Positions 1-5,576 of a stretch of 10,721 bases of DNA are shown piece by piece. Under the pieces are notes generated by a model. That model was not told where the DNA came from, did no database searches, and worked only from the letters and a program-made list of their open reading frames with translations. The position numbers were made by a program, and so were the translations under genes. Source of the DNA: Spirochaetaceae bacterium (GTDB lineage: Bacteria; Spirochaetota; Spirochaetia; Treponematales; Breznakiellaceae); assembly GCA_031255395.1 (NCBI GenBank), contig JAIRSQ010000069.1, positions 1 to 10,721 of the forward strand, written 5' to 3'. Numbering within the stretch: position 1 is the stretch's first letter; each line of letters begins with the position of its first letter.

Positions 1-431
1 CCGCCCGACAGGTCAAGCCCCAGTTGGACGGCGTTCTTTTGCATGTTCTTTAACGCAAAAATTGAGTTCCTGTAATGGTCCTCGATAATGCCACGCGCTT
101 CGTTTCTGTCGGCAAACACGTTGAGTACGGCAGCCGCGTCCCATTTTTCGGGGGCGGGAGCCTTCACCGTCCGGTTGACCCGTTTTGCTTCTTTAAGAAG
201 GAAATCCATGCCGTCAGGCAACGCCGAGCCTTCGCGGGCTGCCGCAATCACGCGGTCAAGCTCGGTTGTTGCCCGCCGCGAAGCGTAGTTTTTTATCTGC
301 TCCCGCGATCCCAACGCGATGATTTTGTCCTGGGCGGGCACCAGAAAGTACCAGCGCACCGTCGGAGCCAAAAACACGGCACAAATGGCGATCGTCAGCA
401 GGATTATGACTAACCTGTAACGTTTGCTCAT
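1..431 (-). CDS. secD: SecD, protein translocase accessory subunit (N-terminal part; gene continues past the left edge)
   Basis: SecD with SecF forms the membrane complex that uses the proton motive force to help pull secreted proteins through SecYEG. The ATG at 431-429 opens a frame that stays open to base 1 (143 codons). It reads a short basic N-terminus, one membrane helix at about residues 7-27, and the family hallmark LGLDLSG at residues 137-143, where the window ends. The P1 domain and the remaining helices are outside. The start is fixed by a 4-base ATGA overlap with the yajC stop, and the yajC-secD order is the common bacterial arrangement. In many SecD proteins the LGLDL motif lies about 40 residues from the start. 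Here roughly 105 mostly charged, probably helical residues separate it from the first helix, which I associate with spirochaetal SecD. Identity is confident even though only the N-terminus is visible. Confidence 0.9.
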   Translation of the reverse strand, partial: MSKRYRLVIILLTIAICAVFLAPTVRWYFLVPAQDKIIALGSREQIKNYASRRATTELDRVIAAAREGSALPDGMDFLLKEAKRVNRTVKAPAPEKWDAAAVLNVFADRNEARGIIEDHYRNSIFALKNMQKNAVQLGLDLSG

Positions 432-901
432 GATGAGGTCTCACCGGCCTCCGTTTCTTCATTCTCGTCTTTTTCGTCCTCGGTCTTCTTGCTATCGGTT
501 TTTTTGTCCTCTTTTTTGTCCTCAATCGCGGCCTGCGCTTCCGGCTTCTCTTCCTTGGACTTCTCTTCTTTTGCCACAAAGGAAACCGAAGCTATCGCGC
601 TGCGCGAAAACTCGATCTTTACATTATCGTCCACTTTTAGCAGCACCGAATTCTCTTTTACGCTCGAAATCGTGCCATGCACACCGCCTATCGTAACGAC
701 CTTATCGCCCTTCTTGAGCGCGCTCAGCATCTTCTGCGTCTCTTTCTGCTTCTTATTCTGCGGCCGTATTATCAAAAAGTAGAAAATCGCTATAATCAGA
801 ATAAACGGGGCAAAACTTAAAATCTGTTCCGTTCCGCTCGCGGGAGCCCCGCCCCCGCCTTGGGCCCCTCCCAGTAACAGGGGCAAACTAAATAATTCCA
901 T
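428..901 (-). CDS. yajC: YajC, preprotein translocase subunit with a long charged C-terminal tail
   Basis: YajC is a small single-span inner-membrane protein that associates with SecDF and the Sec translocon. The 157 residues show a Gly-rich N-terminus (residues 11-20), one membrane helix at about 30-46 ending in the family signature FLIIRPQNKKQKE, and the core with GDKVVTIGGVHGTISSV. The start is supported by the ribosome-binding sequence AAGGAAG a few bases upstream and a well-placed promoter. Typical YajC proteins are about 85-115 residues. The extra length is a low-complexity tail of about 45 residues made mainly of Glu, Lys and Asp, probably disordered and cytoplasmic. The stop overlaps the secD start (ATGA, 428-431), suggesting translational coupling. 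Confidence 0.93.
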   Translation of the reverse strand: MELFSLPLLLGGAQGGGGAPASGTEQILSFAPFILIIAIFYFLIIRPQNKKQKETQKMLSALKKGDKVVTIGGVHGTISSVKENSVLLKVDDNVKIEFSRSAIASVSFVAKEEKSKEEKPEAQAAIEDKKEDKKTDSKKTEDEKDENEETEAGETSS

Positions 902-932
902 ACTTGACTTCCTTGTGTATTAAACTGCTTCC

Positions 933-961
933 ATTCTACCACACCCCCCAATCCCGTACAA
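933..961 (-). promoter_or_regulatory. Sigma-70-type promoter for yajC-secD
   Basis: On the minus strand a -35 hexamer TTGTAC (961-956) and a -10 hexamer TAGAAT (938-933) are separated by exactly 17 bases. This places the transcription start near 926, about 25 bases before the yajC ATG, with AAGGAAG in between. It suggests yajC-secD can be transcribed independently of the smpB unit upstream. Seen by consensus match only. Confidence 0.65.
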
Positions 962-1037
962 GCGGCCAGCCATAGCGCGAGTTGCCGATTGCGTGTCGCT
1001 TGTTCGGAGTACATTGCTCTTCGTCCGCCTGTACTTC

Positions 1038-1059
1038 GCGCCGGCCCCCAAACCGGCGC
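1038..1059. repeat. GC-rich inverted repeat downstream of smpB
   Basis: A perfect 7-base stem (GCGCCGG / CCGGCGC) flanks an 8-base loop, about 20 bases after the smpB stop. There is no T-run on the minus-strand side, so it is not a classical intrinsic terminator. It may stabilise the 3' end of the smpB message or act as a weak terminator. Confidence 0.45.
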
Positions 1060-1078
1060 CATTGCTCATTATTCATTA

Positions 1079-1537
1079 TTAGCTGTTGCGGTTTCGGAAT
1101 TCGCGCTCCATGTCGCGTTTTATGTCTTTGTCGCGGATTACTGCCCGTTTGTCGTAAAGTTTTTTTCCCTTGCAGACTCCCAGTTCAACCTTGACGCGAC
1201 CGTTTTTGAAGTAGAACGACAACGGGACAAGCGTGTACCCCTTTTCCTCGACCTTGCGGGTAAGACGCTTTATTTCCTGTTTGTGGAGCAACAGCCGCTT
1301 CTTGCGCAACGGATCGTGGTTAAAAATCGATGAAAACGGGTTTTCCGAGATAAAGAACGAGTTTAGCCAGACCTCGCCGTTTACGGCTTCGGCCCACGCG
1401 TCGGGAAACGAGATTTTGCCGTCCCGCACGGACTTGATTTCCGTTCCCAGAAGTTCTATGCCGCATTCACAGGTTTCATCGACAGTGTAGTCAAACCGCG
1501 CCTTACGGTTTACGGCGATGACTTTGACCGGCGTCAT
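1079..1537 (-). CDS. smpB: SmpB, tmRNA-binding protein for trans-translation
   Basis: SmpB binds tmRNA (SsrA) and delivers it to stalled ribosomes so that incomplete proteins are tagged for degradation. The 152-residue product matches the family along its whole length: ARFDY at residues 13-17, GIELLGTEIKSVRDGKIS at 26-43, the NHDPLRKKRLLLHKQEI block at 73-89, GYTLVPLSFYFKNGRVKVELG at 100-120, GKKLYDKR at 124-131, and a basic C-terminal tail (RDKDIKRDMEREFRNR) that in known structures enters the mRNA channel. The reading frame could extend upstream to 1591, but the ATG at 1537 gives the normal length and forms an ATGA overlap with the preceding gene. No convincing ribosome-binding site precedes it, consistent with translational coupling. 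Three stops follow in frame (TAA TAA TGA). No tmRNA gene was seen in the window. Confidence 0.95.
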   Translation of the reverse strand: MTPVKVIAVNRKARFDYTVDETCECGIELLGTEIKSVRDGKISFPDAWAEAVNGEVWLNSFFISENPFSSIFNHDPLRKKRLLLHKQEIKRLTRKVEEKGYTLVPLSFYFKNGRVKVELGVCKGKKLYDKRAVIRDKDIKRDMEREFRNRNS

Positions 1538-3111
1538 GGCGCCGACTGAGAGCGGGCTATCACCGGACGGAACGAAACGAATGGCGAGCATGATGCGGGT
1601 TCAAGGCCGGCCCGCGTTTCCGGCGCTACCGTTCCGGCGGGGTTTACCCAGCATCCGCCACGGACGCCGCGTTTTGGCGAGCCTACGGCGGTGACGCTGT
1701 CAGGGCCGGCGTCCAGGAAACGTATCGGCGCGAAGCTGTCCGCGCACCATTCCCAAAGACCGGCCCCGTCGGGGCCTTCCCCTGAAACGACTTCCGCGCC
1801 GCCGCTATCCAGTTTTACGACCGTCCGTTTTAAGAACATTTTTTTTAGCCGTCCAAACGCCGCCGCTCCCTTTGCCGCGTACTCCCACTCTGTTTCGCCG
1901 GGAAGCCGCACCTTCCAGCCGGCGGCGGCCATAGACGGCGGCAGTTTTGCGCTAAGCCATTCGCAGTAAGCGTTAGCCGCAAACCACGAAACCCCCGAAA
2001 CCGTGGGCGCGGGATACGCTTCATCGTACGTCCTTACAAGATACTGAGCGTTCACAAGGTTTTTTTCTGCCAGCAACGCGGTATTTTCCGCTCTCCATTC
2101 GGGATTTTCAGCCAAAAACGCCGCCCATTCGCCGTCCGAAACCTCGTCTTCGGCGATATAGTACCGTTCTAACGGCGTTTCATGGCTAAAACCGGCGGCA
2201 GCCTTGAATATTCCCGGCTCAACTTCGACAAACCGGACGCCGTTCACCGTTAAATCGCCGCCGAATCGGGCTTGATACGGATTTTGCGACTCCGACAGCG
2301 CGTCGCCTTCACTCGGAAACACAGCGTTTAACACGTTTTTTTTGTACCACGCGGACTCCAGCAACGGTTTCGCTTCCTCGCCAAGAAGCTCGGCAAGCTC
2401 GACAGTGAACGCCGGATTAGCTCCTATAAACTCAAGGATATTTGCCGCGGAACGGACAGCCGTTAGCGGAGAGGGCGCGCGCCCCGCGTTGTCCGCAAGA
2501 AATTTAGCACGCAACAGGTCTTTGAGGAAGGAGCGTGTCGAGGCAAACCGCGCCGCCGCCTTTAGCAGTTCGTCCGCTGCCGCGCCGTCGGCCGGAGCGC
2601 TGCGGTACGCCCCTTCGGAAAGGGACAGCGGCGTCTGGTACGTAATCCCGCTCTCCCCGGTAAACGACCACGCGGCGGCCTCTTCCGCGCCGAGAGCGAG
2701 CGCTCGCAACGGGCTTTCTTCTTTAAGCGTCGCGTGAACGGTCTGGCGTCGCGGGAGTATGCCGAACGCGAACAGAACGGCTTTCACGTCTTTTTCAACG
2801 CTGAATTCCGTGAAGCCCGGCAACGCCGCGTCAAAGCGCCGGCGGCCCTCGGCGACAAATATTGTACAGGGAGTCGCGTCAAAAAAAACGTCGTCAACGC
2901 GCACCGCCGCGCCGGAAGGCTCAGACGTAAATGTAATAAAACTGCCGCGTTTTACGATTCCGGGAAAAATTAGTATAAAAAACGCTATACCTGTCAAGAC
3001 CGCAGCATACAGAACCGTCAAATATTTTCCCGGTTTAACTCCGCAAAGAGCGGGAAGCTTTACGGTGTCCTCGTCTTCATGGCTGTCCGCCGTCCGCCTC
3101 TTATTAAACAT
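1534..3111 (-). CDS. Membrane-anchored PEGA plus SUMF1/FGE-like domain protein
   Basis: The product has 525 residues. A charged N-terminus is followed by one membrane helix at about residues 31-50. A PEGA-type beta domain lies at about 58-130 (FTSEPSGAAVRVDD, then ALPGF), a region that looks mainly helical and that I do not recognise at about 135-270, and a formylglycine-generating-enzyme (SUMF1) fold at about 290-518. The last is shown by VSWFAANAYCEWLS (374-387), RLPGETEWEYAAKG (402-415), GLWEWCADSF (451-460), RGVRGGCW (481-488) and the terminal SFRPV (513-517). True sulfatase-activating enzymes carry a reactive cysteine pair just after RGGS; that arrangement is not evident, so this is probably a non-catalytic ligand- or peptidoglycan-facing relative. 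No sulfatase lies nearby. Its stop overlaps the smpB start (ATGA), so the two are co-transcribed. The fold calls are confident; the function is unknown. Confidence 0.8.
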   Translation of the reverse strand: MFNKRRTADSHEDEDTVKLPALCGVKPGKYLTVLYAAVLTGIAFFILIFPGIVKRGSFITFTSEPSGAAVRVDDVFFDATPCTIFVAEGRRRFDAALPGFTEFSVEKDVKAVLFAFGILPRRQTVHATLKEESPLRALALGAEEAAAWSFTGESGITYQTPLSLSEGAYRSAPADGAAADELLKAAARFASTRSFLKDLLRAKFLADNAGRAPSPLTAVRSAANILEFIGANPAFTVELAELLGEEAKPLLESAWYKKNVLNAVFPSEGDALSESQNPYQARFGGDLTVNGVRFVEVEPGIFKAAAGFSHETPLERYYIAEDEVSDGEWAAFLAENPEWRAENTALLAEKNLVNAQYLVRTYDEAYPAPTVSGVSWFAANAYCEWLSAKLPPSMAAAGWKVRLPGETEWEYAAKGAAAFGRLKKMFLKRTVVKLDSGGAEVVSGEGPDGAGLWEWCADSFAPIRFLDAGPDSVTAVGSPKRGVRGGCWVNPAGTVAPETRAGLEPASCSPFVSFRPVIARSQSAP

Positions 3112-3122
3112 CGTTTAATTGT

Positions 3123-3128
3123 AGTATA
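3123..3128 (-). promoter_or_regulatory. Possible -10 element for the PEGA/SUMF1-like gene
   Basis: TATACT lies on the minus strand only 11 bases before the ATG at 3111, so transcription from it would start about five bases before the ATG. No Shine-Dalgarno sequence is visible, so the message might be nearly leaderless. There is no good -35 match at the normal distance, so this is tentative. Confidence 0.3.
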
Positions 3129-3170
3129 CGCTCCCGTTCCTGCCTACCCACCCGCAAGCAAACCGGAAAA

Positions 3171-3183
3171 TTTCAGACTGAAA
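3171..3183. repeat. Short palindrome, possible operator
   Basis: TTTCAG-A-CTGAAA is a perfect 6-base inverted repeat around one central base, located between the divergent PEGA/SUMF1-like gene and the JetD-like gene. It has the size and symmetry of a binding site for a dimeric regulator. No other copy was noticed in the window and no regulator gene is adjacent. Confidence 0.3.
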
Positions 3184-3210
3184 GTTACAGGCGCAACGCT
3201 CGAAGCGAAA

Positions 3211-3224
3211 CCGTAATATAACGG
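3211..3224. repeat. Small inverted repeat upstream of the JetD-like gene
   Basis: CCGT-AATATA-ACGG, with four-base arms and an AT-rich centre, lies just upstream of the candidate -35 box of the plus-strand gene. It could be a regulatory site or chance; arms this short occur by chance fairly often. Confidence 0.22.
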
Positions 3225-3225
3225 C

Positions 3226-3254
3226 TTTACTTTCAAAAAGCGCCTTGATAGCAT
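3226..3254 (+). promoter_or_regulatory. Possible promoter for the JetD-like gene
   Basis: TTTACT (3226-3231) and TAGCAT (3249-3254) each match consensus at 4 of 6 bases and are 17 bases apart. The predicted transcription start falls at about the ATG (3261). No Shine-Dalgarno sequence is present, so the message may be leaderless. Moderate motif matches only. Confidence 0.3.
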
Positions 3255-3260
3255 ACCAAA

Positions 3261-4499
3261 ATGACATTTTTTCAAAAGCATATTATTGACTGTTTTTTCC
3301 AGCGTTACGCGAATTCGACGGCGGCGCCCGGAAAACGAACCTGTATTTCCGCTCTCAAACTTTATCCTGAATTTGACAGCGCGTCTTTGTACAAAAAGAA
3401 ATCTTTTTTGAAGGCGGCTGAGATTCTGGAAAAACGCGGAATAGTCAAACTGTCGTGGTATAAAAACCGCGCTCATAAGACTCTTAAAACTTTGGAATGC
3501 GTCGACATGGAAGCGATGTTTCGGCTGGCAGACAAACCTTTTCCAAAAAAAGTAATGGAAAATATTAAAGAGGTTATACCGTCGATAACAGCTCCGGCTG
3601 ACGCCAGGCGTTGCAAGGAATTACTGCTTTTTATGTCCGAAAACGTAACGCCAAATGACGTTGAACGCGGCATAGACAAGCAGGCTTTTAAGGATTTTGC
3701 AAAACTTCTTAAAACTTTGCATGACAACGAATCGTTTACGGCGCATAAACCGCTGCCCTGCACGCGGACGCCTTATTCCGTTCTCGACGGAATAACGCCG
3801 CGAGCGCTGTCGGTTATGCTTTACAATGATTCCAAACGGCTCGAACAAATTACAAAACTGCTTTCAAGACTGCTGAAACGCGCAGAAAAAGAAGGTTTAT
3901 ATGTCCCCAATCTGGCATTTCTTGCCCGCTCGTTTCCTGAGACTTTAATTTCAGGCAAAATCGTAATATATTTTGACCAGTCTAAAACGCCGCTTGTAAA
4001 TGATACCGGAAATATTATTGGGTTTCCGCTTGAAACGATAAAACAAATAGAATCTATTTCGGCAATCAAAAAAGAACAGCCTACCGTGCTGACAATAGAA
4101 AATAAAGAAACATTTTACGCCCTTACGAACTCAAAAAAATATACGTGCCTCTTGTATACTGGCGGGTATCCGAGCCGCGCCGTAAGCGCTTTATTGCGCG
4201 TGCTGTCAAAATCCGGTTTCAGTTTTTTTCACGCGGGCGATGTCGACCCTGACGGCATTCTTATTTTGCAGGATCTCATAAAGAACGCAAAAAAAAATAT
4301 TACGCCGGTTTGCATGGACGCGACCACGTTTTTCAAATATCGCAAGCATGGCAGGAAACTGGCAAAAACAATGCTGGACAATATTCGTTTGATAGGCGAT
4401 GAAATTCGTTCTATCGACGGAATACAGGAAGTGTTGTCGCTAATCGAAAGCACCGGAATCGGAATAGAACAGGAGCTTATCGATTACGGGTATGCCTGA
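3261..4499 (+). CDS. Orphan JetD-like protein (Wadjet JetD C-terminal / DUF2220 TOPRIM domain)
   Basis: The product has 412 residues. The C-terminal part has the TOPRIM-type pattern of the Wadjet nuclease subunit JetD: acidic Glu280 in LTIENKETF, a glycine turn TGGYPSRAV at 300-308, and GDVDPDG at 326-332 with the metal-binding type pair Asp327 and Asp329. The N-terminus (about 25-75) includes FLKAAEILEKRGIVKLSWYKN, which looks like a winged helix; residues 75-240 are helical and not recognised. In Wadjet, JetD cuts plasmid DNA after the JetABC SMC-like complex has extruded it. No jetA, jetB or jetC is present here, so the protein either works alone, with distant partners, or in another role. 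The gene is markedly richer in A+T than its neighbours (some 60-base stretches are 33-37% GC, against about 60% nearby), favours AAA lysine codons and is flanked by minus-strand genes, suggesting transfer. The domain call is good; the function is uncertain. Confidence 0.72.
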   Translation: MTFFQKHIIDCFFQRYANSTAAPGKRTCISALKLYPEFDSASLYKKKSFLKAAEILEKRGIVKLSWYKNRAHKTLKTLECVDMEAMFRLADKPFPKKVMENIKEVIPSITAPADARRCKELLLFMSENVTPNDVERGIDKQAFKDFAKLLKTLHDNESFTAHKPLPCTRTPYSVLDGITPRALSVMLYNDSKRLEQITKLLSRLLKRAEKEGLYVPNLAFLARSFPETLISGKIVIYFDQSKTPLVNDTGNIIGFPLETIKQIESISAIKKEQPTVLTIENKETFYALTNSKKYTCLLYTGGYPSRAVSALLRVLSKSGFSFFHAGDVDPDGILILQDLIKNAKKNITPVCMDATTFFKYRKHGRKLAKTMLDNIRLIGDEIRSIDGIQEVLSLIESTGIGIEQELIDYGYA

Positions 4500-4505
4500 T
4501 ACCGC

Positions 4506-4540
4506 CCTTTTTCTTTGGACCGCCAAGTTCAAAGAAAAGG
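4506..4540 (+). other. Long AT-rich inverted repeat just after the JetD-like gene
   Basis: The arm CCTTTTTCTTTG (4506-4517) pairs with CAAAGAAAAGG (4530-4540) with one bulged T. A competing inner hairpin TTGG-ACCG-CCAA lies at 4515-4526. It sits nine bases after the stop codon and directly before the terminator, so it is probably part of the 3' untranslated region. The repeat is seen; the role is inferred. Confidence 0.4.
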
Positions 4541-4541
4541 T

Positions 4542-4573
4542 GCGGGAAAGAGCGAGTTTCCCGCTTTTTGTTT
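4542..4573 (+). terminator. Intrinsic terminator of the JetD-like gene
   Basis: A perfect 8-base stem GCGGGAAA (4542-4549) / TTTCCCGC (4557-4564) around a 7-base loop is followed at once by TTTTTGTTTG. This is a textbook rho-independent terminator on the plus strand, 42 bases after the stop codon. The minus strand after the same stem reads ACCTTTTCTTTG, so it may also stop transcription of the convergent lipoprotein gene. Confidence 0.85.
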
Positions 4574-4628
4574 GTATAAACAGCCGCTAAAGAGTGCCCC
4601 TGCCGCTTCAATCCTTTGCGCCGCCTGT

Positions 4629-5426
4629 TTACGGAAAGGTGTCGCTCCGCGGCGGATAGATCCGCCATATCGACGCGCCGGGCGAACAGTAAAGGATGCC
4701 GGAAGGAGAAAAGTATATATCGACAGAGTCGCGCGCTTTTACCGTAACGACGGCGCCGGCCTGCCAGCGCTGTTCGCGCATGAACGGCGATGTCCCTATC
4801 CACGGGCCGTCGGACGGGACCGTAAAGCTGAAGGACGGGCTTTTTCGCGCGGTTATGCGTCGGCGGTCAAAACTTGACGAAACTGTCTTTGCCGCTATAG
4901 TCTTCCAGTCCGCAAGCCACGGGTCTTGCAGTACGCTTTCCGGCAGATCACCATCCGAAAACAGTTTGCGGAAGCGCGCCCAGTTGAAGTTATGAGGCAG
5001 ACGCTTTTCGCCGGCTAGCGCCGCAAGTTCCCGGTAAAACACCGCGTCCGCGCCGCCACTCCAAGAAAGATTTATGGAACCGCCGGACACGTCTAACGGA
5101 AACAGCGCTCCGGCGGGCATCATCGTCCCCGGCTTTATTCCTTTGTCCGGCCAGTGGGGCCAGGCTATGACGGGAGTCGTCCATTCCTGCATGACTCCGG
5201 CGTAACAAGCCGTTCCTCCCGGAACGGCTTGCGCGCTCCGCTCCGTTCCGTCCGCGCCGTTCCATTCGACGAGCCAATGCGCCTCGCCAAGCGTTTCGAG
5301 CCACGAATCGGGCGGAGCGGGAAGGTTCACGCGGTAGGATTGACGGGTTACAGGTTCGTAGCAGGACACAAACAGGCTAAACGCCGCAAAAACCGCTCCG
5401 GCGAATACTCTTTTTACAGTTTTCAT
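4629..5426 (-). CDS. Tryptophan-rich lipoprotein of unknown function
   Basis: The product has 265 residues. The N-terminus has basic residues (Lys2, Lys5, Arg6), a hydrophobic stretch (7-20) and LFVSC ending at Cys22, a relaxed lipobox of the spirochaete type, so the mature protein is probably lipid-anchored in the periplasm or outer envelope. The rest is not recognised. It is unusually rich in tryptophan (for example HWLVEW, EWTTPVIAWPHW, DPWLADW), and a segment GGSINLSWSGG followed by a C-terminal half with beta-like alternation suggests a globular beta-rich domain. The start ATG at 5426 has GGTG about nine bases upstream. It is convergent with the JetD-like gene and divergent from the hydrolase gene, so it appears to be transcribed alone. 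The reading frame and lipoprotein nature are confident; no function can be given. Confidence 0.75.
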   Translation of the reverse strand: MKTVKRVFAGAVFAAFSLFVSCYEPVTRQSYRVNLPAPPDSWLETLGEAHWLVEWNGADGTERSAQAVPGGTACYAGVMQEWTTPVIAWPHWPDKGIKPGTMMPAGALFPLDVSGGSINLSWSGGADAVFYRELAALAGEKRLPHNFNWARFRKLFSDGDLPESVLQDPWLADWKTIAAKTVSSSFDRRRITARKSPSFSFTVPSDGPWIGTSPFMREQRWQAGAVVTVKARDSVDIYFSPSGILYCSPGASIWRIYPPRSDTFP

Positions 5427-5511
5427 GCATTATATTCACCGTAAAAATTGATTCTGCTTTGCCTCGACGCGAATTTTATGACAAATGTAACGAGTCGCTT
5501 TATCGGGGGTA

Positions 5512-5540
5512 TTAAACCGCGCCCGCTAATCGCGTATAGT
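5512..5540 (+). promoter_or_regulatory. Candidate promoter for the hydrolase-DUF115 unit
   Basis: TTAAAC (5512-5517, weak) and TATAGT (5535-5540, good) are 17 bases apart. Transcription would start near 5547, giving a leader of about 30 bases before the ATG at 5577. It also argues against the earlier in-frame starts at 5448 and 5478, which lie upstream of it. Confidence 0.4.
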
Positions 5541-5576
5541 AAAACCATCAATTTGAACGGATTTTGCGGGGTCAGG

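Noticed and set aside
75..696. Plus-strand reading frames opposite secD and yajC
   Set aside because: They are antisense to two well-supported genes and have arginine- or serine-rich compositions typical of frames opposite GC-rich coding DNA.
817..1062. A minus-strand reading frame of 81 codons in the smpB-yajC gap
   Set aside because: It runs into yajC in a different frame, overlaps the yajC promoter and ribosome-binding site, and its sequence resembles no protein family.
902..1078. A tRNA or tmRNA gene in the smpB-yajC gap
   Set aside because: No cloverleaf, T-loop sequence or CCA end could be found. The space is accounted for by an inverted repeat and a promoter.
1538..1591. N-terminal extension of smpB by 18 residues
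   Set aside because: The extension overlaps the upstream gene further, has no family similarity, and the ATG at 1537 gives normal SmpB length.
3261..4499. A complete Wadjet (JetABCD) defence system
   Set aside because: Only a JetD-like gene is present. Neighbouring genes are recognisable as other families, and no SMC-like, kleisin-like or WHD-type partner is encoded within the window.
5448..5576. N-terminal extension of the UlaG-like hydrolase from a TTG at 5448 or ATG at 5478
   Set aside because: The segment is not hydrolase-like and contains the best promoter candidate. The ATG at 5577 gives a standard protein.
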